Of a stretch of 64,000 nucleotides of DNA, positions 43,808 through 52,007 are shown piece by piece. The notes under the pieces are model-generated. The model was not told the origin of the DNA, did not search any database, and worked only from the letters and a program-made list of their open reading frames with translations. The position numbers were made by a program, and so were the translations under genes. The stretch is from NCBI GenBank assembly GCA_001603115.1, contig LVBG01000011.1, positions 1 through 64,000 on the forward strand, written 5' to 3'. Within the stretch, counting starts at the first letter, position 1, and every line of letters starts with the position of its first letter. This stretch comes from Spirochaetales bacterium Spiro_05 (GTDB lineage Bacteria > Spirochaetota > Spirochaetia > Sphaerochaetales > Sphaerochaetaceae).

Positions 43808-45109
43808 ATGCGCGTCCTCATCGTCGGTTCGGGCGGCCGCGAACACGCCTTGGCAAAAGCGATTGCAAAGAGTGCTTTGCATCCCGTTCTCTTCGGAATC
43901 GGGGTGAATGCCGGCATGTCGGGTCTGGCTGAGATGCAGGACATCAAGCTCTCCGATCATCAGGCCATTCTCTCCTATGCTTGGGACAAGGAGATTGACT
44001 TTGCAGTCATCGGGCCAGACCAGCCTTTGGTGGATGGCTTGGTCGATCTGTTGGAGACAGGGGGAATCCGTTGTTTCGGACCCAATAAGCGCGCAAGCAG
44101 GGTTGAGGGCAGCAAGGCTTGGGCAAAGGCTTTCATGCAGCGCCATCACATCCCCACACCCGCCTATCGTGTGTTCAGCGATGTCAATGAAGCGATGGAG
44201 TATGGTGCAATCTGTCCGCTTCCCATCGTCATCAAAGCCGATGGGCTTGCTCTGGGAAAGGGGGTGGTCATCGCTGAGGACCGAAGCACACTCTTCTCGA
44301 CGCTTACCGGCATGATGGTCGACCATATTCACGGCAAGAGCGGGGAGACGATTGTCATGGAGCAGTTCGTTACCGGTCCTGAAGTCAGCCTTTTGGTGCT
44401 TTGTGACGGCGAACATGCACTCCCCTTATTGAGCGCCATGGACCACAAGCGGGCTTGGGATGGGGACCAGGGACCCAATACCGGGGGGATGGGCGTGGTT
44501 GCACCAAACCCGTACTATACCCAAGAGGTGGCCGATTTCTGCATGCAAAACATCGTGCTTCCGACCATCAGGGGACTCAAGGAGGAAGGCAGCTCATTTG
44601 TAGGCTGCCTTTTCTTCGGCCTCATGATCACCCCCGACGCACCTACGGTCATTGAGTACAACTGTCGTTTCGGCGATCCTGAAGCCGAGGCTGTGCTTGC
44701 TCTGCTCGATGATGATTTGCTGGATCTCCTTCTCAGTGCCCGCGAAGGTACGCTGGATACCAGGCATGTACGTTTCCATCCAGGCTATGCCGTTTCGGTT
44801 ACTGTCGCCAGCAGGGGATATCCCGTCTGTTCTGAGATTGGCAAGCAGATCACCATCGGCAAGATGGCTGACAACGTTGAGGTCCTATATGCAGCGGTAG
44901 CTCAAACTGTGAACGGAGAGCTGATTTCCACCGGGGGGCGGGTGCTCCACGTAGTGGGGAGGGGCTCGGGCATACAAGAGGCGAGAGAGGCTGCGTACGA
45001 AGCAGTGAAGCAGACGCATTTTACAGGGATGCACTATCGCACTGACATCGGTTTTCGTGCGTTGAAGAGGGAGGAGTCTGATGGTTCATCAGGTGCTGTT
45101 GTGTCGTAA
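43808..45109 (+). CDS. purD: Phosphoribosylamine-glycine ligase PurD
   Basis: A 433-aa ATP-grasp enzyme making GAR. It has the N-terminal VLIVGSGGREHALA, the ATP-grasp IKADGLALGKGVVIA, DHKRAWDGDQGPNTGGMG, and the metal-binding EYNCRFGDPEAEAVL. The ATG is 1 base after the purH stop. It overlaps purL by 29 bp. Confidence 0.95.
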   Translation: MRVLIVGSGGREHALAKAIAKSALHPVLFGIGVNAGMSGLAEMQDIKLSDHQAILSYAWDKEIDFAVIGPDQPLVDGLVDLLETGGIRCFGPNKRASRVEGSKAWAKAFMQRHHIPTPAYRVFSDVNEAMEYGAICPLPIVIKADGLALGKGVVIAEDRSTLFSTLTGMMVDHIHGKSGETIVMEQFVTGPEVSLLVLCDGEHALPLLSAMDHKRAWDGDQGPNTGGMGVVAPNPYYTQEVADFCMQNIVLPTIRGLKEEGSSFVGCLFFGLMITPDAPTVIEYNCRFGDPEAEAVLALLDDDLLDLLLSAREGTLDTRHVRFHPGYAVSVTVASRGYPVCSEIGKQITIGKMADNVEVLYAAVAQTVNGELISTGGRVLHVVGRGSGIQEAREAAYEAVKQTHFTGMHYRTDIGFRALKREESDGSSGAVVS

Positions 45110-48100
45110 GGATGCGTTTAGGAACCAGGATGCCGAGTTGGCCGCTCAGCTTCGAAGCTTGCTGGGCTTGCAAGACCTCCAGGGCTTGCTGATCTGTCTT
45201 CGCTATGCGATCGAGGGTCTCGATGCAGGGCAAGCCTCCCTTCTGAGTGACCAGCTGCTGGTTGACAGCACGCGTGACAGGAAACTGGATTGCCTTCCTC
45301 AGGATACCTGGAATCTTGGGGTGGAGATGCACAGCGGGCAGTTCGACCAGCGTTCCTATGCTGTCCAGCTCTGCTGCAAGTTGCTGCTTCCCGAAGCGGA
45401 TATCCAGGTCAGGACAGCCACCTTTTACTGCTTTGAAGGTACCTTCAGTGAACAGGAGAAAGAGCGCGTGCGCTCTTACCTCATCAACGAGGTGGAAGCT
45501 CGAGAAGCCTCAGAACTGTTGGCCGACCATCTCTTTGAGCACCAAGAGGCTCCTGCCTTTCCTCCAAGTCTCGAGGGTTTTTGTGAGCAGCAGAACCTGA
45601 GGGCCCTGCTCGATGAGCACCAGCTTGCCATGGATGAGGATGACCTTGCCCTCATCCAGCGCTGGTTCACCTCCCAAGGTCGCAATCCCACGCTTACCGA
45701 GCTGAAGGTCTTGGATACCTACTGGTCCGATCACTGCAGACATACGACCTTTCTCACCGAACTGGATGAGGTGGTGATTGATGACCCACAGATCGATGCC
45801 ATCTATCGGATGTTTCTCAGCGACCGAATGAGACTCGGCGTGAACAAGAGCCTTACCCTCATGGAGCTTGCCACCTTTGCAGCCAAAGTCATACGGGCAG
45901 AAGGGGGCTTGACAGAGCTCGACCAAAGCGATGAGATCAATGCCTGCTCAGTGCATATCGATGTGGATGTCGAAGGTGAGAAGGTTCCCTACCTGCTCCA
46001 GTTCAAGAACGAGACACACAACCATCCGACCGAGATTGAGCCCTTCGGAGGGGCCGCCACCTGTATCGGCGGAGCCATCCGCGATCCTCTTTCGGGACGC
46101 AGTTACGTCTACCAGGGGATGAGGCTCTCAGGATCTGGCGACCCTACCACAGCCTTGGACCAGACACGTGAAGGAAAGCTTGCCCAACGCACCATTGCCC
46201 TACGATCCGCCCACGGCTTCAGCTCCTACGGCAACCAGATTGGCCTGGCTACCTCCTTGGTGGAGGAGTTCTATCACCCGGGGTTTGTTGCCAAGCACAT
46301 GGAGCTGGGCTTTGTCATTGGCGCAGTGCCTCTGGCTCAGGTCAGACGGGAGAAGCCCGAACCTTCTGATGTGGTCATCCTCGTTGGGGGCAGGACTGGC
46401 CGGGACGGCTGCGGTGGTGCTACCGGCTCTTCGAAGAGCCATGGCCTGACCAGTCTGGAGACGTGTGCCAGTGAGGTCCAGCGGGGCAATGCACCCCAGG
46501 AGCGCAAGTTGCAGCGTCTGATGCGAAGAGCTGAGGTGACCCGCCTGATCAAGCGGTGCAATGATTTTGGTGCTGGGGGTGTGAGCGTAGCCATCGGAGA
46601 GCTGGCCGACGGGGTGATGATCGACCTTGATGCACTTCCCACCAAGTACGAGGGGCTGGATGGGACAGAGCGGGCGATTAGCGAAAGCCAGGAGCGGATG
46701 GCCATGGTGGTTGCCGAGCAGGATGCAGCAGCCTTTCTTCGCTATGCCGAGGAGGAGAACCTCGAGGCGACGGTGGTTGCCCGGATTACCGAAGAACCTA
46801 AGCTGGTGATGCACTACCAAGGAAAGACCTTGGTGAACCTCAGCCGTGAGTTGCTCTCCAGCAATGGAGCGAAAAAGAGGGCGGGCGTCCATGTTCCCCG
46901 CTATGCGGACCCGACTGCGAAGCGAGCGCACTTTGGAGAAGCAGAGCTGGATGCATTACTTTGTGACCTCAACTCAGCAAGCAAGCAAGCGTTGTCACAG
47001 CGTTTTGACAATACCATCGGTGGAGGCAGTGTGCTGCAGAGCTATGGCGGAGTCACACAGTCAAGTCCGGCGCAGGTGATGGCAGCACTCATTCCGACAG
47101 CTGAGGGAAAGACCACAACCACCAGCCTTGCTTCCTACGGCTATGACCCCTATGAATCTGAGGCAAATCCCTTCAGAGGAGCCTTTCTTGCAGTAACACA
47201 CTCGCTTGCAAAAGTTGCGGCTGCAGGGGGTGATCTTGATCAGACCTATCTGACGTTCCAGGAGTACTTCGGAAAGCTTGGAAGCGACCCTATTCGTTGG
47301 GGCCTGCCGTTCGCCTCCCTCTTGGGCGCTTACAAGGCACAGCGGCTCTTCAGGACGGCCGCCATCGGGGGAAAGGACTCGATGAGCGGCACCTACGGCT
47401 CGCTTTCGGTTCCTCCCACGCTGGTAAGCTTTGCCGTAAGCGTGGCAGAGAAGCAGATGCTCGGCAGCAACCACTTTGCACAGGCAGGTTCATCGCTCTA
47501 CCTCCTTGAAGCAGGGCGGGAAGAAGAGCTTCCCTCCCTTTTCAGCTACGTAAGCACCTTAGTTCGGCAAAAGCGAGTACGTGCAGCGTACGCCTTGGGC
47601 TGGGGTGGGTTGGCTCTTGCGGGAATTCACATGAGCATGGGCAATGAAATAGGGTGCATCTTTGCGTGCGAGCTTGATCTTGCCCAGAAGCGGTATGGAT
47701 CTTTCCTGGTCGAGGTGGAAGGAGCTTTGGAGGTTGGTTTGAAGGTCGGCCGGACTACTGCAGAACCTGAGGTGGTATTCCCGACTTGCAGCAAGGATAT
47801 CAAAGCACTGCGATCGAGTCTGGAAGCACCGCTTGCAGGAGTATATGGAGCGATGCATACAAAAGGTGAGCGAGTCCCCACCTTGGGCTTTGTTGCACAA
47901 TCACATGCGAAATGCCGCTACCCCAAGGCAAAACCACGGGTGCTCATCCCGGTCTTCGAGGGAACCAACTGTGAGCTCGACAGCCAGAGGGCATGGAAGG
48001 CAGTGGGAGCTGAGGTTGAATTGCTTGTGGTAAATACCCTTTCTCCTCGGCAGGTTGAGATGAGTGTCACCCGGATGATCTCCTCCCTCGAACAGAGCCA

Positions 48101-48728
48101 GATCCTATTCTTGAGTGGAGGCTTCTCTGCAGCAGACGAACCTGATGGCTCGGGCAAGTTCATTGCATCCTTTTTGGCCAATCCCCTGATCAAGGCCAGG
48201 ATCGAGGCCTTGCTTGCCCAGCATGACGGACTGGTGGGAGGCATATGCAATGGGTTCCAGGCTCTTGTACGGCTCGGGCTGCTTCCTCATGGGAAGATAC
48301 AAAAACCCAAAGCAGGGGAGCCTATGTTGCTGGACAACCAGGTGGGGCATCATATCTCCCGTCTGGTCAACTGCCGCGTCAGTTCAACCCTTTCGCCTTG
48401 GTTCAGTGCCTTCAAGGTGGGAGATGTCCAGCTTCTTCCCGTCTCCCATGGGGAGGGGCGGTTCTTTGCAGAGGAATCGGTGCTTGCAGACCTGATCAAG
48501 GGCGGCCAGATAGCCAGCCAGTATGTGGACAGCCAGGGGTATGCAACCACCACGTTTCCAGACAATCCCAATGGTTCCCTGTACGCAGTGGAAGCCTTGA
48601 GCAGTGTGGATGGGAAGGTGTTCGGCAGGATGGCACACAGCGAACGCATGGTGGATCAGCTGTATCTGAACACCGAGGCAAAAGCTGATGCTGCGCTGTT
48701 TTGGGGCGCTGTCCGCTATTTTGGTTGA
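45081..48728 (+). CDS. purL: Phosphoribosylformylglycinamidine synthase, large single-chain PurL
   Basis: A 1215-aa FGAM synthase of the large (proteobacterial/eukaryotic) type, so separate PurS and PurQ are not required. The N-terminal PurS-like domain is followed by two AIRS-like halves (TYWSDHCRHTTF, FKNETHNHPTEIEPFGGAATCIGGAIRD, GGRTGRDGCGGATGSSK) and a C-terminal glutaminase with nucleophile Cys in GGICNGFQAL and His in VSHGEGRF. GGAGG precedes the ATG. It is the last gene of the operon; a terminator follows. Confidence 0.95.
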   Translation: MVHQVLLCRKDAFRNQDAELAAQLRSLLGLQDLQGLLICLRYAIEGLDAGQASLLSDQLLVDSTRDRKLDCLPQDTWNLGVEMHSGQFDQRSYAVQLCCKLLLPEADIQVRTATFYCFEGTFSEQEKERVRSYLINEVEAREASELLADHLFEHQEAPAFPPSLEGFCEQQNLRALLDEHQLAMDEDDLALIQRWFTSQGRNPTLTELKVLDTYWSDHCRHTTFLTELDEVVIDDPQIDAIYRMFLSDRMRLGVNKSLTLMELATFAAKVIRAEGGLTELDQSDEINACSVHIDVDVEGEKVPYLLQFKNETHNHPTEIEPFGGAATCIGGAIRDPLSGRSYVYQGMRLSGSGDPTTALDQTREGKLAQRTIALRSAHGFSSYGNQIGLATSLVEEFYHPGFVAKHMELGFVIGAVPLAQVRREKPEPSDVVILVGGRTGRDGCGGATGSSKSHGLTSLETCASEVQRGNAPQERKLQRLMRRAEVTRLIKRCNDFGAGGVSVAIGELADGVMIDLDALPTKYEGLDGTERAISESQERMAMVVAEQDAAAFLRYAEEENLEATVVARITEEPKLVMHYQGKTLVNLSRELLSSNGAKKRAGVHVPRYADPTAKRAHFGEAELDALLCDLNSASKQALSQRFDNTIGGGSVLQSYGGVTQSSPAQVMAALIPTAEGKTTTTSLASYGYDPYESEANPFRGAFLAVTHSLAKVAAAGGDLDQTYLTFQEYFGKLGSDPIRWGLPFASLLGAYKAQRLFRTAAIGGKDSMSGTYGSLSVPPTLVSFAVSVAEKQMLGSNHFAQAGSSLYLLEAGREEELPSLFSYVSTLVRQKRVRAAYALGWGGLALAGIHMSMGNEIGCIFACELDLAQKRYGSFLVEVEGALEVGLKVGRTTAEPEVVFPTCSKDIKALRSSLEAPLAGVYGAMHTKGERVPTLGFVAQSHAKCRYPKAKPRVLIPVFEGTNCELDSQRAWKAVGAEVELLVVNTLSPRQVEMSVTRMISSLEQSQILFLSGGFSAADEPDGSGKFIASFLANPLIKARIEALLAQHDGLVGGICNGFQALVRLGLLPHGKIQKPKAGEPMLLDNQVGHHISRLVNCRVSSTLSPWFSAFKVGDVQLLPVSHGEGRFFAEESVLADLIKGGQIASQYVDSQGYATTTFPDNPNGSLYAVEALSSVDGKVFGRMAHSERMVDQLYLNTEAKADAALFWGAVRYFG

Positions 48729-48738
48729 CCGTTGTGTC

Positions 48739-48765
48739 AGAGAGCGCCCATTCTGGGCTCTCTTT
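48739..48765 (+). terminator. Terminator of the purine operon
   Basis: AGAGAGCGCCC pairs with GGGCTCTCTTT (one mismatch, 5-base loop), with a short T run at its end, 10 bp beyond the purL stop. Confidence 0.7.
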
Positions 48766-48942
48766 GACCCATATGTGTCGATTTGACCCAATTGATACAA
48801 TCCGTGGGGCTCATTGCGGGTACTTTGCATCCGGCTTATTTGGTGCGTGCTGGATTGCTTTGGTGTTTGGAATTTATATAAAATAATATGAAATAAAGAA
48901 TTAAAAACTTTTTTAGAAATTTCCTTCTTTTTATTTAAAAAG

Positions 48943-48960
48943 TTGGCACGCCTCTTGCAT
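48943..48960 (+). promoter_or_regulatory. Sigma-54 promoter of hsp20
   Basis: TTGGCACG at 48943-48950 and TTGCAT at 48955-48960 put the invariant GG and GC exactly 10 bases apart, matching the -24/-12 consensus of RpoN-dependent promoters. The start is predicted near 48970, 39 nt before the ATG. An AT-rich stretch (48869-48940) upstream, bounded by GGAATTT and AAATTTCC in inverted orientation, could bind an activator or bending protein. The rest of 48766-48942 shows no gene. Confidence 0.85.
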
Positions 48961-49008
48961 ATATGTTTGCATCATCAACGAACGATATGAACACATGGAG
49001 GTGTCACA

Positions 49009-49431
49009 ATGAAATATTACGTATCCTACAACCACAGCAACCCGGTGTCAAACTTCGAATCCCTGTTCAACGACCTTTGGTCCGATTGGGGCGCAAGTTC
49101 GAGCAAGATTCCACCGGTAGACATTTATGAGACCGAGAAGGCCTATGTCATTGAGGCAGAGCTAGCCGGCTACAAGCAGGATGAGGTACAGGTCAATGTC
49201 GACAAGCATGTGCTGAGGATCAGCAGCGACAAGCAGAGCCTCAAGGATGTCGATGGAAAGAAGAGCTTGGTGCGCGAGCGCTACTTCAAGAAGTTCGAAC
49301 GCTCCTTCAGCCTTCCTGAGGATATCGATGAGTCCGCCATCGAGGGCGAGTTCAGCGATGGTGTACTGACCATCACGCTTCCCAAGAAGGAAGAGGTACT
49401 GCCCAAGACCATTGAAGTGAAAATCAAATGA
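49009..49431 (+). CDS. hsp20: Small heat-shock protein Hsp20
   Basis: A 140-aa alpha-crystallin-type chaperone that holds unfolding proteins. The alpha-crystallin domain (about residues 35-125) shows VDIYETEKAYVIEAELAGYKQDEVQV, ERYFKKFERSFSLPEDID and the closing FSDGVLTITLPK. A C-terminal I/V-x-I-type tail (IEVKIK) for oligomerisation follows. GGAGG precedes the ATG. It is alone in its transcription unit, with a sigma-54 promoter and strong terminator. Confidence 0.93.
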   Translation: MKYYVSYNHSNPVSNFESLFNDLWSDWGASSSKIPPVDIYETEKAYVIEAELAGYKQDEVQVNVDKHVLRISSDKQSLKDVDGKKSLVRERYFKKFERSFSLPEDIDESAIEGEFSDGVLTITLPKKEEVLPKTIEVKIK

Positions 49432-49467
49432 GGTAGCCGAGAGTCGGTTCCCACCCCTTGCACTAAG

Positions 49468-49498
49468 CAGCCTGCAGTTGAATTTGCAGGCTGTTTTT
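49468..49498 (+). terminator. Intrinsic terminator after hsp20
   Basis: A perfect 9-bp stem (CAGCCTGCA/TGCAGGCTG) with an 8-base loop followed by TTTTT, 37 bp beyond the stop. Confidence 0.92.
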
Positions 49499-49990
49499 CA
49501 GCATCAGAGTCAAGACAACCGAGACAGCAGAAAGGAAGGGCGTTTCCAAAATCTCAACGAGGGTTTCGCAACCGATCATTGCAAGCAGGAGTACGAGAAG
49601 TATCTGAATGCGTTGTTTTTTCTGAGTGTACAACCTCCAAAGTGTCTTGATACCGAAATGGTAAACCCACTATTGGATGTGATGAATGGTTGAAACTGTA
49701 TGAAGAGAATACTTTTAGGGGAAATTTGGACAAACACTAACCGTATGCTTCATAGGTTTTTAAAAAATAGGACATTCTCTTGGGTGGTGATGGAGGTGAA
49801 CCCCAATTGAGGGTAAAAGAAAGGTAAATCGCTGAATCTGGTTGGTAACCCATACTGATAGTGTCCTTGGTAAGGTCTGCTCATCAAGATGAACCGAACC
49901 ATGTCCCTCAAGTCGCTCTCATTATGCGCTATTAAGCTTATCATCGAGTTGAATTCTTCCTCAATGCGTCTGTTATGGCATTGCGTTAGC

Positions 49991-50281
49991 CGTGGTAGTG
50001 TGCTGATTGTCCAAAAGTGTCTTGAAAATGGCTTACCGTCTCCATTTTGGAAATCCGATCTAAAGCTAGGAGTTACGGTAACCTTTCCTGCCCCGGAAGT
50101 TGTTAAGCTGTTGAGGCACCTCATAGGTGAGATGAGTAGGGAAGAATTACAAATAGCAATGAGACTTAAGGATGCGGAGCATTTCCGTAAGTCCTATATA
50201 AATCCAGCACTTGAGTTGCAAGTCATTGAAAGGACGATACCTGATAAACGTACCAGCAGTAAGCAAATGTACCGAATATAG
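49991..50281 (+). pseudogene. C-terminal remnant of a Fic/ATP-binding (RecG-like C-terminal) protein
   Basis: The frame reads RGSVLIVQKCLENGLPSPF, then VTVTFPAPEVVKLLRHL, MSREELQIAMRLKDAEHFRK and NPALELQVIERTIPDK. These match the tail region shared by many Fic-family and AlbA/ATP-binding transcription-regulator-like proteins (GTGI...GLP-P-F, then a winged helix ending in IPDKP-S--Q-YRLT). The catalytic and N-terminal parts, normally 300 or more residues, are missing and no start or ribosome-binding site is present. Judged a dead fragment. Confidence 0.6.
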
Positions 50282-50422
50282 CCAATTGGCGAACAGATAC
50301 TGGCAAACTTGATCGATGAAGGCGATGCATAGGCAAAGCTGGATACAAGGGGAAGTTTTAACCAAGAGGTAGAATGTATTTACTATTTGCCCGCATTCGG
50401 GGCAGACAACAGCTCCTTAGTT

Positions 50423-50448
50423 CCGCTGAGGTGAAACCTCTCGGTTTT
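50423..50448 (+). terminator. Orphan terminator-like hairpin
   Basis: CCG-CT-GAGGT, a GAA loop, then ACCTC-T-CGG followed by TTTT. It could have served the gene whose remnant lies upstream. Confidence 0.5.
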
Positions 50449-50579
50449 AATAGTCTTTCATGATGGGATAACTTTTTGTTATAGACCATAGCAGTATTGC
50501 CAAACTCTCAGAGAATACCACTTACAGATACCTTGCTAAGCAACCTGCCCACTCAAATCAGCAAATTGACAGAAACAAT

Positions 50580-50614
50580 GAGGCCGAAGCTCCTTGTAGG
50601 GATGCAACGGCCTC
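50580..50614 (-). terminator. Probable terminator after the cupin gene
   Basis: GAGGCCG (50580-50586) and CGGCCTC (50608-50614) form a perfect 7-bp stem with a long loop. On the minus strand ATTGTTTCTG follows, a weak T run. Confidence 0.5.
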
Positions 50615-50625
50615 TTTCACCTGTT

Positions 50626-50970
50626 TCAGTCGAGAATGATCAGGGCGAGGAAGGTCAACGGCTCGTCCTCCTCGTTGCGGATGGCATGGCTTGCACCACC
50701 GCCGGTGATGACCAAGTCGCCTTTCTCCACAACCTTTTCCCCATCGGCTTCGGTTACGATGCCGCGGCCACCGGTAATCCAGTAGTATTCGGTTTCGTTT
50801 ACATGGTCGTGAGTTCCGATGGAACATCCCTTATCAATGCGAAGTTCGGAAAAGAGCCTGCAATGCGCTACAGTCCCCTCATCGCTGAGAGCCTTAAAGG
50901 CCACCTGTCCGGTTCCTCCACGCAATTTTTCCTTGATGCTGACGTTCATTTCATTTGCTTTCTTGATCAT
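50626..50970 (-). CDS. Cupin-domain protein
   Basis: A 114-aa single-domain cupin. Motif 1 is GTHDHVNETEYYWITGG (two His and one Glu for metal), motif 2 is GDLVITGGGASHAIRNEEDEPL (last His). Such small cupins are often sugar- or metal-binding enzymes or sensors; the substrate is unknown. GGAGGG precedes the ATG. A single gene, divergent from nfnAB and next to the decayed region. Confidence 0.85.
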   Translation of the reverse strand: MIKKANEMNVSIKEKLRGGTGQVAFKALSDEGTVAHCRLFSELRIDKGCSIGTHDHVNETEYYWITGGRGIVTEADGEKVVEKGDLVITGGGASHAIRNEEDEPLTFLALIILD

Positions 50971-51024
50971 GATTGACCCTCCTGCCTTAGTGTGCCAGCT
51001 CTGTCCTTCTTGGGCAATACATAC

Positions 51025-51053
51025 TTGACACTCGCCCGAGAGAATTTAATACT
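51025..51053 (+). promoter_or_regulatory. Promoter of nfnAB
   Basis: Consensus TTGACA (51025-51030), a 17-bp spacer and AATACT (51048-51053). The predicted start near 51060 leaves a leader of about 95 nt with a CCACC/GGTGG dyad; its role is unknown. Confidence 0.65.
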
Positions 51054-51155
51054 GAGACAACCGTGCTTACACAATGCCGATTTTTGTCTGGATTCCCACC
51101 TTGGTGGAAATTCAGGCTGATTCGTGATGTGATGCACGTAGGTTGAGGAGTAGCA

Positions 51156-52004
51156 ATGAACAAGATTCTATCGAAGCAGAGACTGTCGCAGGAAGTGTTC
51201 AGGATGGAGATCGAGGCGAGGGAAATCGCCGAAGCGCGCAAGCCCGGTCAGTTCATCATCCTGCAGATGGGTGGAGATTTTGGAGAGCGCATTCCTCTCA
51301 CAATCGCAGATGCCGACCCTGAGAAGGGGTCTATCACCCTGATCTTCCAGGCTGTTGGGGAAACCACACACCGTTTGGCCCTGCTGAACGAAGGGGATAG
51401 CATCGAGAACCTGCTCGGCCCCTTGGGCAAACCCACCGATATCAAGAACTACGGCAAGGTCGTTTGTGTAGGCGGCGGAATCGGCGTTGCCCCCCTGTTC
51501 CCCATCGTACAGGGCATGAAAAATGCCGGCAACGAGGTGAAGGTCATCATGGGCGCCAGAAACAAGGACCTTCTGATCATGGAAGAGGATATGAAAGCCA
51601 CCGCCGATGAGGTGATTGTGGTAACTGATGACGGCAGCTATGGACGCAAGGCCTTGGTCACCGAGCCGCTGAAAGAGCTGTGCGAAACCTACAAGCCTGA
51701 TTGCGTGGTGATCATCGGTCCCCCAATCATGATGAAATTTGCTGCCCTAACCACCAAGCCCTTCGGTATCCATACCATTGTGTCGCTGAACACCATCATG
51801 ATCGATGGAACCGGCATGTGCGGTGGATGCAGGGTCACCATCGGTGGAAAGACGAAGTTTGTATGTGTCGATGGCCCCGAGTTCGATGGTCATCAGGTCG
51901 ATTGGGACAATATGTTGCTGCGCCTTGGAACTTACCGGGGCAAGGAGCAGGAAGCCCATCACCGCTGTCACGTCGGATTGCAGATCAAAGAAGGGGAGGC
52001 CTAA
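51156..52004 (+). CDS. nfnA: NfnA, FAD/2Fe-2S subunit of NADH-dependent ferredoxin:NADP+ oxidoreductase
   Basis: A 282-aa subunit similar to sulfide dehydrogenase beta/ferredoxin-NADP reductase alpha. It has the FAD-binding PLTIADADPEKGSITLIFQAVGETT-like region (RIPLTIAD), the nucleotide loop VVCVGGGIGVAPLFPI, and C-terminal cysteines TGMCGGCRV...FVC for a 2Fe-2S cluster. With NfnB it bifurcates electrons between NADPH and NADH/ferredoxin in anaerobes. GAGGAG precedes the ATG. nfnB follows after 3 bp. Confidence 0.9.
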   Translation: MNKILSKQRLSQEVFRMEIEAREIAEARKPGQFIILQMGGDFGERIPLTIADADPEKGSITLIFQAVGETTHRLALLNEGDSIENLLGPLGKPTDIKNYGKVVCVGGGIGVAPLFPIVQGMKNAGNEVKVIMGARNKDLLIMEEDMKATADEVIVVTDDGSYGRKALVTEPLKELCETYKPDCVVIIGPPIMMKFAALTTKPFGIHTIVSLNTIMIDGTGMCGGCRVTIGGKTKFVCVDGPEFDGHQVDWDNMLLRLGTYRGKEQEAHHRCHVGLQIKEGEA

Positions 52005-52007
52005 GCG

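Larger units (their letters stand above)
49499..50625. other. Decayed AT-richer region without intact genes
   Basis: About 1.1 kb between hsp20 and the cupin gene. The base composition is visibly more AT-rich than the neighbours, and reading frames are short and interrupted on both strands. The only recognisable content is a C-terminal remnant of an ATP-binding/Fic-type protein (49991-50281) and a terminator-like hairpin (50423-50448). Short open frames at 49478-49693 (+) and 49750-50124 (-) show no family resemblance. No transposase, terminal repeats or target duplication was found. Confidence 0.6.

Noticed and set aside
49750..50124. Minus-strand open frame in the decayed region
   Set aside because: It overlaps the plus-strand Fic/ATP-binding remnant, which has recognisable family sequence; the antisense product has none.
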